A DNA stretch of 38,871 bases from a bacterium. GTDB lineage: Bacteria; Chloroflexota; Dormibacteria; Aeolococcales; Bog-877. The DNA is taken from the NCBI GenBank assembly GCA_021844355.1, contig JAKBTP010000203.1:1-38871 (forward strand), written 5' to 3'. Shown here piece after piece: positions 6,689 through 14,454 of the stretch. Positions within the stretch are counted from its first letter, which is position 1. Every line of letters begins with the position of its first letter. The position numbers and the translations under genes were made by a program. The notes under the pieces were generated by a model that saw nothing but the letters and a program-made list of their open reading frames with translations, was not told where the DNA came from and made no database searches.

Positions 6689-8828
6689 CGGCGGGCTCCC
6701 CGGACCCGACCCAGCGCGGCGCCCTGGACCTCGCCCGCTCTATCAGCAGCTCCTGGATCCCCGGGGCATCACCGGCCGGGTCGAGCCGCCTCCAGGCGGC
6801 CGAGGACTCGAGCTTCCAGGATTGGCGGCGGTCGGCCCAGGTCAGCTCCAGAACCTCCTGTACCTCCCTCCGGCAGGACGGGTCCAGGAGGGGAACGATG
6901 CATTCGACGCGCCGGTAGAGGTTGCGGCCCATGAGGTCGGCGGAGCCCATGAAGACCTCAGGGGAGCCCCCATTCTCGAAGGCGAAGGCGCGGCCGTGCT
7001 CCAGGAAGCGACCGACGACGCTGTGCACCGTGACAGTCTCACTGAGACCCGGGATGCCTGGGCGCAGAGCGCAGATTCCCCTGACCAGAAGGCGGATGGG
7101 GAGCCCCTGGGCCGAGGCGTGGTAGATCGCCGAGATCGCCCGTTCGTCGGTCAGCCCGTTCACCTTGCCCAGCAACCCGGCCGGCCGGCCCGCGCGGAGG
7201 TGGTCGAGCTCCCGGTCCAGCAGCGCCTCGAAGCGCTCCACCACGTTTATCGGGGCCACCCAGAGGTGGCGGTAGTCGTGCTTGCGAGAGTACCCGGTCA
7301 GGTAGTTGAACAGGTCGGCCACCTCCTCGGTGATCTCGCGGCGCGCCGTGAGCAGGCCGAAGTCGGTGTACACCCGGGCCGTGACCGCGTTGTAGTTCCC
7401 GGTCCCGATGTGGGCGTACTGGCGAACAGTCCCCTCCTCCTGGCGAACCACGAGCACCAGCTTGGCGTGCGTCTTGAGGCCGGGGACGCCGTAGGCCACA
7501 TGGGCTCCCACCTGCTCCAGCTGCCGCGCCCAGCGGATGTTGTTCTGCTCGTCGAACCGGGCCTTGATTTCGACCAACACCACCACCTGCTTGCCGTCCT
7601 CCGCCGCCTGGGTGAGGGCGCCTATTAGGGGAGTGTCACCAGAAGTCCGGTAGAGGGTCTGCTTGATGGCCAGGACCCGGGGGTCGCGAGCTGCCTGCTC
7701 AATGAAGCGCTCGGTGGTGGCGGCGAAGGAGTCGTAGGGGTGCTGGACCAGCACATCCCCGGCGCGGAGGACGGCGAAGAAGTCCGGCTCCTGGTCCTGG
7801 ACGCTGAGCAGTCGGGGCGGGGTGGTGCCGCTGAAGGCGGCGTAGGCCAGGTCGGGGCGGTCGACTGCCTCTATCACCTGGGCCAGCCCTGTCAGGTCCA
7901 GGATCCCGTCCACCGCCTGGATCTCGCCGGCGTCGATGCCCAGCTCCGCCTCAAGCATGGCGGCCACCTCGCCCGGCAGGCGTGGCCCGGCCTCAACCCG
8001 GACGATCGCTCCGAAGCGGCGCTCTCGAAGCTCCTCTTCGATGGCCGAGAGGAGGTTGGGCTCATCCTCGTCCACGTCGAAGTCGGCGTCGCGGGTGACC
8101 CGGAAGTAGCCGCGGGCTACGATCCGCATTCCCGGGAAGAGGCGGTCCAGCCGCTCGGCGATGATCCGCTCCACGGGAACGAACGGACCCTGGGGCCCGG
8201 CCTGGAAGAACCGGGGCACCGCGGACGGCACCTTGACCCGCGCCACCCGGGCGCCCGGGTCGTCGTGGTCGTCGAGCACCACCCCGATCGAGAGGGACAG
8301 GTTGCTGAGATAGGGGAAAGGGTGGGCTGGGTCGATGGCCAGGGGGGTCAGGAGAGGATAGAGCTGGCGCTCGAAGAAGCGCGAGCACTCCGCTTGCTCC
8401 TCGGGGGAGAGTGCCTCCTCGCCCAGGATGAGCCGGACCCCCTGCTCGGCCAGCGCCGGGGCCACCTCCCGGCTGAGGCAGTGAAGCTGGGCCGAAGCCA
8501 GCTCCGAGCTCCGTCGCCGTATCGCTGCCAGCTGCTCCTTGGGGGTCATCCGGTCAGGGTGGGCGGCCTGGAGGGGCTCACCTACCTGGCGCAACAGGGA
8601 CGCCACCCTGATCATGTAGAACTCGTCGAGGTTGTTGGCGGTGATGGCCAGGAAGCGGAGCCGCTCCAGCAGCGGGACGCGGGGGTCGCGGGCCTCGGCC
8701 AGGACCCGGAAGTCGAAGTCCAGCCAGCTCAGCTCCCGGTTGATGTAGTTGGCCGGATCCACGAGGGGATCGGCCGGGGCCTCGCGCCCGACCTCAGGGC
8801 GGACAGCGGCGCGCAGCGGATCAGGCAC
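6681..8828 (-). CDS. ppk: Polyphosphate kinase 1
   Basis: Makes inorganic polyphosphate from ATP. The 715-aa protein has the four PPK1 domains in order: N-terminal helical domain (NYINRELSWLDFDFRVL...NNLDEFYMIRVA), head domain, and two phospholipase D-like catalytic domains. YAHIGTGNYNAVTARVYTD carries the His that is phosphorylated in this family, and ALRPGIPGLSETVTVHSVVGRFLEH is the C1/C2 signature. Start codon GTG, with TAGCTT 6 bp upstream. It heads an operon with the PPOX protein and rpiA and is divergent from a lipoprotein gene. Confidence 0.95.
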   Translation of the reverse strand: MPDPLRAAVRPEVGREAPADPLVDPANYINRELSWLDFDFRVLAEARDPRVPLLERLRFLAITANNLDEFYMIRVASLLRQVGEPLQAAHPDRMTPKEQLAAIRRRSSELASAQLHCLSREVAPALAEQGVRLILGEEALSPEEQAECSRFFERQLYPLLTPLAIDPAHPFPYLSNLSLSIGVVLDDHDDPGARVARVKVPSAVPRFFQAGPQGPFVPVERIIAERLDRLFPGMRIVARGYFRVTRDADFDVDEDEPNLLSAIEEELRERRFGAIVRVEAGPRLPGEVAAMLEAELGIDAGEIQAVDGILDLTGLAQVIEAVDRPDLAYAAFSGTTPPRLLSVQDQEPDFFAVLRAGDVLVQHPYDSFAATTERFIEQAARDPRVLAIKQTLYRTSGDTPLIGALTQAAEDGKQVVVLVEIKARFDEQNNIRWARQLEQVGAHVAYGVPGLKTHAKLVLVVRQEEGTVRQYAHIGTGNYNAVTARVYTDFGLLTARREITEEVADLFNYLTGYSRKHDYRHLWVAPINVVERFEALLDRELDHLRAGRPAGLLGKVNGLTDERAISAIYHASAQGLPIRLLVRGICALRPGIPGLSETVTVHSVVGRFLEHGRAFAFENGGSPEVFMGSADLMGRNLYRRVECIVPLLDPSCRREVQEVLELTWADRRQSWKLESSAAWRRLDPAGDAPGIQELLIERARSRAPRWVGSGEPADG

Positions 8829-8834
8829 CTTGCA

Positions 8835-8840
8835 AAGCTA
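8835..8840 (-). promoter_or_regulatory. Putative -10 box (TAGCTT) of ppk, leaderless layout
   Basis: TAGCTT ends 6 bp upstream of the ppk GTG on the minus strand. It is a weak match to TATAAT (TAnnnT only) but has the same spacing as other genes in the window. Confidence 0.35.
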
Positions 8841-8901
8841 CTACGGCCGGGCGGCCCTGTGACGATCAGCTTGCCCCGCAGCGGTGTCGACGGCCATGGG
8901 C

Positions 8902-8907
8902 TAGGAT
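8902..8907 (+). promoter_or_regulatory. -10 box (TAGGAT) of lipoprotein gene, leaderless layout
   Basis: TAGGAT ends 6 bp before the GTG start of the lipoprotein gene; no Shine-Dalgarno sequence fits between them. Confidence 0.5.
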
Positions 8908-8913
8908 GCCGCT

Positions 8914-9840
8914 GTGAACGGGCGGCGTACTCTCGCGGCGGCGGTGGCGGCCATACTTCTGGCCGGTTGTGGGGCGGTGGCCCACCACCGCAACCCCGCG
9001 GTGGCTGCCAACCTCCTGGGCGCCTCGGGGACCGCGGCCCTTGGTACCAGCTTCGAGGCCAACTACTCGGCGACCGTGAGGGTCTCCCTCCGGGGAGTCT
9101 CCGGACTGCCTTCGGCGACTCTGCAGCAGCTGCAGCAGCAGGTGGCCAAGCTCACCGGCTCCACCGTCAGCGGTGAAGTCCTCTACCAGTCCAGCGGGAC
9201 CGAGGAGCTGACCTACAGCCTGCCCGCCCTGCTTCCCGGCACTGTCCACCTCCTCGAGGTCGGGGGCGCGGGATACGTGAGCCTGAACGGGACTCAGTGG
9301 TACGCGCTCGGGTCCCGGGCCGCGTCCACTTTGCCGGGTGCCGGGGCGGGGCTCCAGACTCAGCTGCGACAGCTGCTCGCGAGCCTCAGGTCGGCGAGCA
9401 AGGTCACCGACCTGGGCAGCGGGGGGACCGTTGACGGTGTGCCCACCGAGCACCTGCGGGCGGAGCTACCGGGCCCGGAGCTCGCCGCTGCCCTGACGGG
9501 GGTCCTGGGCAGCCTGGGGCGATCCCCCGGAGCCAGCCCCGGCGCCGGGATCGTCGCGCAGTTGGTCGACTTCGGAGCCACCACTGTGGACGGCTGGGTG
9601 GCCACCACCAACCACCTTCCCCAGCGGCTGACATCGTCCTCCTCCGCCACTCTGGACCTGGGTGCCCTTTCGATGCTGGCGCCCAGCGGCACCCCACCCG
9701 TGACCGGGAGCGCCGCCATGGCCCTGCAGATGGCGGTCGACTTCAGCCACTTCGGGGCCGACTTCGGGCTTTCCAAGCCGGCAGTGATCCTCCCCGGCTC
9801 ACCTCAGCTTCCCCAGTCCTTCCTCAGCCAGTTCGCCTGA
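8914..9840 (+). CDS. Secreted lipoprotein, possibly LppX/LprG-like
   Basis: 308 aa, start GTG. MNGRRTLAAAVAAILLAGCG is a lipoprotein signal peptide with lipobox LAGC; Cys19 would be lipidated. The mature part is Ser/Thr/Leu-rich and has paired strands (FEANYSATVRVSLRG, VSGEVLYQSSGTEELTYSL, GTVDGVPTEHLRAEL) that recall the LppX/LprAFG fold of actinobacterial lipid-carrier lipoproteins. That similarity is only by eye, at low confidence. No enzyme motif is visible. The gene is divergent from ppk and its end overlaps convergent gatD by 17 bp. Confidence 0.75.
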   Translation: MNGRRTLAAAVAAILLAGCGAVAHHRNPAVAANLLGASGTAALGTSFEANYSATVRVSLRGVSGLPSATLQQLQQQVAKLTGSTVSGEVLYQSSGTEELTYSLPALLPGTVHLLEVGGAGYVSLNGTQWYALGSRAASTLPGAGAGLQTQLRQLLASLRSASKVTDLGSGGTVDGVPTEHLRAELPGPELAAALTGVLGSLGRSPGASPGAGIVAQLVDFGATTVDGWVATTNHLPQRLTSSSSATLDLGALSMLAPSGTPPVTGSAAMALQMAVDFSHFGADFGLSKPAVILPGSPQLPQSFLSQFA

Positions 9841-10639
9841 TTCGCGGCCGCCGCCCCAGGAGGCGGTATCCCCGGGCCCGGGATCCGCTCAGGGTGATCT
9901 GGATCGCCTCCCGGCGGGCTGCCTCTTCCGCGGAGTCGTCAAGGTGGGACCGGTCCAAGGTGGTCCCCGTCCGGCCGGCGGCGGTGAACAGCCACCAGTC
10001 GGCGAGGGCTGGATTCTTGGGCAGGAGGGGCCCATGCAGGTAAGTCCCGATCACCGAGCCCAAAACCGCTCCCTCCGCACCCGAGTCTCCGTCGTTCCCC
10101 CCGCCCCGCACCACCTTCCCCAGGGGGTGCAGCCCCGGCTCCAGGATGGTCCGGCCCGAATGGTTCTCGAAGCCGACGAGAAGGGGATTGGCCAGGCCGA
10201 GTCCGGGGTTGGCGGCGACCAGGATGTTGCCCACCAGGCGGCGACGGCCCGCCTCGGTGCGCAGCGGGAGGATGCCCAGGCCGGGGATGAGATCGCCAGC
10301 CGCCGTCCGGTAGTGTTCCCCCAGCAGCTGGTAGCCGGCACAAACCGCCAGGAGGGGAGCGCCGCTGGACACCTGCTCCCGGAGCGCCGGTCCCTTGCGG
10401 GTCACCAGATCATGAGCCAGGGCCAGCTGGTCCATGTCCTGCCCGCCCCCGATCAGGAAGCCCGAGCAGGCCTGGATCTCCCCGGGATCGCCGCCATCGA
10501 GGCCCAGGGTGGTGACCTCCAACTCCACGCCCCGGAGCGCGGCGCGGCGGACCAGGGCCAGGACGTTTCCGCGGTCGCCGTAGAGGTTCATCTCGCGGGG
10601 GTACAGCACGCCCAGCCGCAGCGAAGTCGACCCGGTCAT
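9824..10639 (-). CDS. gatD: Lipid II isoglutaminyl synthase, glutaminase subunit GatD
   Basis: CobQ-type class I glutamine amidotransferase, 271 aa. It frees ammonia from glutamine for MurT, which amidates the D-Glu of lipid II. Seen here: LYPREMNLYGDRGNVLAL at the start, GGGQDMDQLAL, nucleophile Cys in LAVCAGYQLLG, and the catalytic His in GTYLHGPLLPKNP. Start ATG overlaps the murT stop by one base (TGATG), the usual murT-gatD coupling. The C-terminal Arg-rich tail overlaps the neighbouring lipoprotein gene on the other strand. Confidence 0.93.
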   Translation of the reverse strand: MTGSTSLRLGVLYPREMNLYGDRGNVLALVRRAALRGVELEVTTLGLDGGDPGEIQACSGFLIGGGQDMDQLALAHDLVTRKGPALREQVSSGAPLLAVCAGYQLLGEHYRTAAGDLIPGLGILPLRTEAGRRRLVGNILVAANPGLGLANPLLVGFENHSGRTILEPGLHPLGKVVRGGGNDGDSGAEGAVLGSVIGTYLHGPLLPKNPALADWWLFTAAGRTGTTLDRSHLDDSAEEAARREAIQITLSGSRARGYRLLGRRPRIRRTG

Positions 10640-12039
10640 CAGCCTTCGGCCCAGAAGGGCTCCGCGCCCCCGGCTCCGACCACTGCTCGGTGCCAGGCCA
10701 GCATCGCGGTGTAGGTGAGCAGGGACGGGGCTGGCATCCCCGGTGCGGCCCTCTCCGCCAGCTCATCCAGCGCCTGCTCCGGCGCGGGCCGGACCATGAG
10801 CCGCGGCTCGGCCAGTCCCGCGTACCGGAGACGCAGTGCCAGCTCTGCCGCCCGCCGTCCGCTCACCACGATCCACCGGGGCCCGCTGTCGGCCAGCTTC
10901 TCGAACTCCACGTCCCAGATCCATGAGATGTCGGTGCCGTCGGCGACCCCGTCGTTCAGGGCCAGCCCGAGCACCGGACCCGCGTCTCCACTGAGCACCG
11001 CCTCCAGGCTGGCCTGCATTCCCGCCGGGTTCTTGGCCAGAAGGAGACGCACCTGGCGCTGACGCCAGCGCACCACCTGGGACCTGCCGAAGGCGGGGCG
11101 GAACTCCCGCAGACCGCGCTCGATCTGATCCCAATCGGCGCCCATCTCCCGCGCCGCCGCCGCCGCCGCCGCGACGTTGGCGGCGTTGTGGGCACCCGCC
11201 AGGGGCACCTCCAAGGGCCCGACGCCTCCGCCAGGGCCCGCCAGGGTGAGCTCCAGATGGTCCAGGCCAGCGGTGAGGACCCGGGTCACCCGCAGCGCCG
11301 GCGAGGGGCGGGACCAGCCGCAAGCGGGACAGCGATAGTCCCCGCACTGACCGTAATAGACGGCGCTGAACTGAAGCGACCCTCCGCAACGGGGGCAGAC
11401 CGGACGGTCGGCGGACTCCGGTAGCCCTCCGCGGTCCGCTTCCCGGTCCTCGATTCCGAAGAAGGATGCCTTGGGCGCCCGGTCCAGGGCCGCTATGCGC
11501 GGGTCGTCAGAGTTGAGGACCGCCACCGCCGTCTCGGGAAGCGCGGCCACCGCCTCCCCGAGGCGAGCCGCGACCTGGTCCACCTCGAAGGACCGGTCCA
11601 GCTGGTCGCGGAACGCATTCAGCACCACCAGAATCCTCGGCTGCACCTCCCTTGCCGCCGCCGCCGCGCTCAGCTCGTCGACTTCGAGCACCAGCCAATC
11701 CAGATCCATTTGTCCCCGGAGATCGGCTTGGGCGATGGCGGCGGCGGTCAGGCCGTAGATCAGGTTGGAGCCGCTCTGGTTCCCGCCGATGCGCCACCCC
11801 GCCGCGGCGGCGATCCGCCGGAGGAGAGCGGAAGTGGTGGTCTTGCCATTGGTACCCGTGACCACCACGATGCCCCGCCGGGGAGACGCCGCCAGCTTGC
11901 GCAGGACCCGGGGATCGATGGTCCTGGCGACATCGCCCGGGAGGGTCGTGCCACCTCCCATCCTCAGGCCGCGCGAGGCCCAGGCGGTGACCTTCCCCCC
12001 CAGGACCGCCAGCCTCATACGGGGGTCCGCCCGAGTCAT
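10639..12039 (-). CDS. murT: Lipid II isoglutaminyl synthase, Mur-ligase subunit MurT
   Basis: 466 aa. ATP-dependent partner of GatD in converting the second-position Glu of the peptidoglycan stem to isoglutamine. The Mur-ligase P-loop is GIVVVTGTNGKTTTSALL; NQSGSNL and LEVDELS follow. A zinc-ribbon insertion typical of MurT (CPRCGG...QCGDYRCPACGW) lies near residue 240, and the C-terminal DUF1727 part has LLLAKNPAGMQASL and LALNDGVADGTDISWIWD. The ATG at 12039 overlaps the ispE stop as ATGA. Upstream in-frame sequence belongs to the ispE region and is not coding in this frame. Confidence 0.95.
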   Translation of the reverse strand: MTRADPRMRLAVLGGKVTAWASRGLRMGGGTTLPGDVARTIDPRVLRKLAASPRRGIVVVTGTNGKTTTSALLRRIAAAAGWRIGGNQSGSNLIYGLTAAAIAQADLRGQMDLDWLVLEVDELSAAAAAREVQPRILVVLNAFRDQLDRSFEVDQVAARLGEAVAALPETAVAVLNSDDPRIAALDRAPKASFFGIEDREADRGGLPESADRPVCPRCGGSLQFSAVYYGQCGDYRCPACGWSRPSPALRVTRVLTAGLDHLELTLAGPGGGVGPLEVPLAGAHNAANVAAAAAAAREMGADWDQIERGLREFRPAFGRSQVVRWRQRQVRLLLAKNPAGMQASLEAVLSGDAGPVLGLALNDGVADGTDISWIWDVEFEKLADSGPRWIVVSGRRAAELALRLRYAGLAEPRLMVRPAPEQALDELAERAAPGMPAPSLLTYTAMLAWHRAVVGAGGAEPFWAEG

Positions 12040-12896
12040 GCCGGCACTGTCGCGCGGATCGGCAGCCCTGGCAGGGCGGCACGGGAGGCGGCCAGCGCCG
12101 ACCCCGCCTCGGCGGCCGGGACAAGCGCGAAGAAGGCCCCTCCGCTGCCGGTCATCGCCCAGCTCAGATGAGGCGTGGCCGCCCGCAGCCGCTCGAGCCG
12201 CGGCGCCAGCTCGGGGGCTACGCGCAGGGCGGCAGCCTCGAGGGCGCTGCCGAAGAGTTCCGGAGCTGGAAGCTCTCCATTCCTCAGGGCCTGGGCCATC
12301 GCCGCTGCCCGGCTTCCGTCGGTCATCTCCCCGCTCTTGACCGAGGAGTACGCCCTGGCGGTCTCCACAGCCCCCAGCACCGCCACCAGGATCACCGTGG
12401 GCGCCAGGCAGGGGAGGGGAGTGAGCACGTCGCCCACCCCGCCCAGGAGGGCCGCTCCGCCGCGGAGCGCGAACGGCACGTCGGCGCCGCACTCGAGGGC
12501 CACGTCGACCAGAGGCGTGGACAAGTCCTCGCCGGCGGCGAGCCGGAGCACGGCCGCGGCGTCGGACGACCCTCCCCCGAGACCGCTCTTGGTCGGTATG
12601 CGCTTCCAGATCGCCACCGACACCACTCCCCGGCCCACCCCATGGCGGTGGAGGGCGTCGGCCGCCCGGGCCACGATGTTGTCGGGCCCTTCTGGCACCC
12701 CCTCCCGGAATGGCCCTGTGACCGCCACCGCTATCCCTCCGGGGGTGCCTGGACGCGGGTCCAGCTCGGCGGCCACCAGGTCGCTCCAGGCCACGGTCTG
12801 GGAGACTGCGGCCAGGAGGTGGAAGCCGTCGGCTCGCCGGCCCACCAGTTCCAGGGCCAGGTTCAGCTTGGCGGGGGCCATCGCGACTTCCAGCAT
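12036..12896 (-). CDS. ispE: 4-diphosphocytidyl-2-C-methyl-D-erythritol kinase
   Basis: GHMP kinase of the MEP isoprenoid pathway, 286 aa; supplies precursors for the undecaprenyl carrier used by the cell-wall genes next to it. Motifs: APAKLNLALELVGRRADGFH (substrate site), IPTKSGLGGGSSDAAAVL (ATP loop), and MTGSGGAFFAL at the C-terminus. I chose the ATG at 12896 (MLEVAMAPAKLN), which leaves a normal N-terminus; a more upstream in-frame start would add about 19 residues. First gene of ispE-murT-gatD. Confidence 0.92.
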   Translation of the reverse strand: MLEVAMAPAKLNLALELVGRRADGFHLLAAVSQTVAWSDLVAAELDPRPGTPGGIAVAVTGPFREGVPEGPDNIVARAADALHRHGVGRGVVSVAIWKRIPTKSGLGGGSSDAAAVLRLAAGEDLSTPLVDVALECGADVPFALRGGAALLGGVGDVLTPLPCLAPTVILVAVLGAVETARAYSSVKSGEMTDGSRAAAMAQALRNGELPAPELFGSALEAAALRVAPELAPRLERLRAATPHLSWAMTGSGGAFFALVPAAEAGSALAASRAALPGLPIRATVPA

Positions 12897-12903
12897 CCGG
12901 CCT

Positions 12904-12909
12904 ACTTTA
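12904..12909 (-). promoter_or_regulatory. Putative -10 box (TAAAGT) of ispE operon, leaderless layout
   Basis: TAAAGT ends 7 bp upstream of the ispE ATG on the minus strand. I do not see a matching -35 box at 17 bp. Confidence 0.45.
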
Positions 12910-12937
12910 ACCGCCACTTCCGCTCCCCCCGCTGCCG

Positions 12938-12943
12938 TATACT
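12938..12943 (+). promoter_or_regulatory. -10 box (TATACT) of rpsT
   Basis: TATACT points toward rpsT and predicts a start near 12950, giving a leader of about 60 nt. The -35 region is not well conserved. It is divergent from the ispE -10 only about 30 bp away. Confidence 0.5.
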
Positions 12944-12972
12944 GGCTGGGCACGAGGCGCGTCGAGCGCTAG

Positions 12973-13000
12973 GTTCAGTTCGCCCCACGGGGCGCTAAAC
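12973..13000 (+). promoter_or_regulatory. Hairpin in rpsT leader, candidate S20 autoregulatory element
   Basis: CGCCCC (12981-12986) pairs with GGGGCG (12989-12994), with two of those pairs probably opening to allow a tetraloop. Below a small bulge GTTCAG (12973-12978) pairs with CTAAAC (12995-13000) with one mismatch. The hairpin ends directly before the GGGGG run (13001-13005) that serves as the ribosome site for the TTG start at 13011. A role in control of translation is inference. Confidence 0.4.
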
Positions 13001-13010
13001 GGGGGCACCC

Positions 13011-13433
13011 TTGGCCAACACCAGTTCAGCTCGCAAGCGGGTGCGTGCCGCCGAGCGCAAGCATGATCGGAACCGCTCCGTGCGCTCCGCGGTGCGCACG
13101 GCGGTGGCCAAGGCTCGCCGCGCCGTGGGCGGGGAGGAGGCGCCGGAGCTGGGCCGCCTCGCCACCTCGGCGCTGGACAAGGCGGCCGAGCACGGGGTTC
13201 TGCACCGCCGCAACGTGGCCCGGCGCAAGTCGCGGCTGATGCGCGCGCTGGCCGCTGCGACCGCCGTCCAGACAGCGGCCGGCGCTCGGCGCGCCGCGGC
13301 TCAGGGCACGAAATCCAAGTCCACCGCCTCGCAGCGGAAGACGGCGGCCGGCAAGGCCAAGCCGGTCACCAAGACAGTGCGCACGGCACAGCGGAGCCGG
13401 CGCAGCGCGGGGTCGGAAGCGGAGCGCGACTGA
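13011..13433 (+). CDS. rpsT: 30S ribosomal protein S20 with extended basic tail
   Basis: Binds 16S rRNA in the small subunit. The first ~88 residues are ordinary S20: ANTSSARKRVRAAERKHDRNRSVRS (in two parts) then AVAKARRAV, SALDKAAEHGVLHRRNVARRKSRLM. About 50 more residues rich in Ala, Lys, Arg, Ser and Thr follow (AAQGTKSKS, AGKAKPVTKT), so the protein is 140 aa against 85-90 usual. The start is TTG, as in E. coli rpsT, where the UUG start is part of autogenous control. It converges with holA, two bases apart. Confidence 0.93.
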   Translation: MANTSSARKRVRAAERKHDRNRSVRSAVRTAVAKARRAVGGEEAPELGRLATSALDKAAEHGVLHRRNVARRKSRLMRALAAATAVQTAAGARRAAAQGTKSKSTASQRKTAAGKAKPVTKTVRTAQRSRRSAGSEAERD

Positions 13434-13435
13434 GG

Positions 13436-14386
13436 TCAGCCGGCGCGGGGCGACAGCTCCGCCACCATGTGGGCCAGTAACGTCTCCAGACCCTGGATGG
13501 CGTCGAGTCGACCCACGCGAATCTCCCAGTCGAGGTCGGCCAAGGCGACCAGCCAGCGGCGCAGCCGCGGTGCTCCGGCCCGTCTCAGCTGGCGACTCAT
13601 CCGCTCGGCCTTCCAGGACGGGAGGGCGCCCAAGCCGCCGTCGGCCATGGAGATGAGGTCCCGGAGTGCCCTGGCCAGCGCACCGATCACCAGTTGAGGG
13701 GGCACCTCAGGACGTGACAGCAGACCGGAGAGGAGGCTTCCCACCCGGGTGGGAGCGTCGAAGATGGCATCGGTGAGGCGGTAGAGCTCCCGCGGGGGCA
13801 CCGGGGTCAGGAGCCGGTGGCCCACCTCCTCGCCCACCGGTTCTCCGGTGCGGTCGGGATACAGCGCCAGCTTGTCCAGCTCCATCTCCAGACGGCCCAG
13901 GCTCTCGGCGGCGATCTCCACCAGCTTCGGCGAGAGTTGCGCCGCGAGGTTGAGGCCGCGGGCCCGCACGCGCTGGTCGACGTGGTGTCGGAGCGCGGCT
14001 CCCTTGGGACGGGGGACCAGCCGCACCTCCGCTCCGAGCTCGCGGAGGCCGCGGTGCAGGTTGTTGGTGGCCGGCACCAGGGACCGCACCACGACCATCA
14101 CCGCCGTGGTGTCCGCCCGGTGGGAGATGGCGCGGAGCAGGTCCTCCGTCTCTCGCGATCCGCGGGGGCCGATCTGCGGGTCCCAGAGGACCACCACCCG
14201 GCGCAGCGCCAGGAACGGGGGGCTGGCCAGGCTTCGCTCGATGGCGTCGCCGTCGGAGAGGTCCCTGAACTCCTCCAGCCCCAGTTCGGATCCCATCTCC
14301 GCCACCAGTTGGGTGCGCAGGGACACCGCGGCCTCGGTGACCAGATAGCGGTCCTCTCCGTGGAGAAGGACCAATGGCTCGGGCAC
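13436..14386 (-). CDS. holA: DNA polymerase III subunit delta
   Basis: Clamp-loader subunit that opens the sliding clamp, 316 aa. PLVLLHGEDRYLVTEAA is the HolA N-terminal motif, followed by SLASPPFLALRRVVVLWDP, LAAQLSPKLVEIAAESLGRLEMELDKLALY and the C-terminal helical region DLDWEIRVGRLDAIQGLETLLAHM. The GTG at 14386 fits the family and has a GATAAT box 6 bp upstream; the longer open frame has no support. rpsT next to holA is a common bacterial neighbourhood. Confidence 0.92.
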   Translation of the reverse strand: MPEPLVLLHGEDRYLVTEAAVSLRTQLVAEMGSELGLEEFRDLSDGDAIERSLASPPFLALRRVVVLWDPQIGPRGSRETEDLLRAISHRADTTAVMVVVRSLVPATNNLHRGLRELGAEVRLVPRPKGAALRHHVDQRVRARGLNLAAQLSPKLVEIAAESLGRLEMELDKLALYPDRTGEPVGEEVGHRLLTPVPPRELYRLTDAIFDAPTRVGSLLSGLLSRPEVPPQLVIGALARALRDLISMADGGLGALPSWKAERMSRQLRRAGAPRLRRWLVALADLDWEIRVGRLDAIQGLETLLAHMVAELSPRAG

Positions 14387-14392
14387 CGCTCG

Positions 14393-14398
14393 ATTATC
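14393..14398 (-). promoter_or_regulatory. -10 box (GATAAT) of holA, leaderless layout
   Basis: GATAAT (5 of 6 to TATAAT) ends 6 bp upstream of the holA GTG on the minus strand. Confidence 0.55.
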
Positions 14399-14454
14399 CC
14401 CGCGCCGCTGCCGGCTTGCCTTGAGCCCCCTCAGCCCGTCAGCATTGGGTTGCA

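Noticed and set aside
7740..9176. 478-codon open frame opposite ppk
   Set aside because: Antisense shadow of ppk; His/Gly/Arg/Leu repeats of the type produced by GC-rich third positions.
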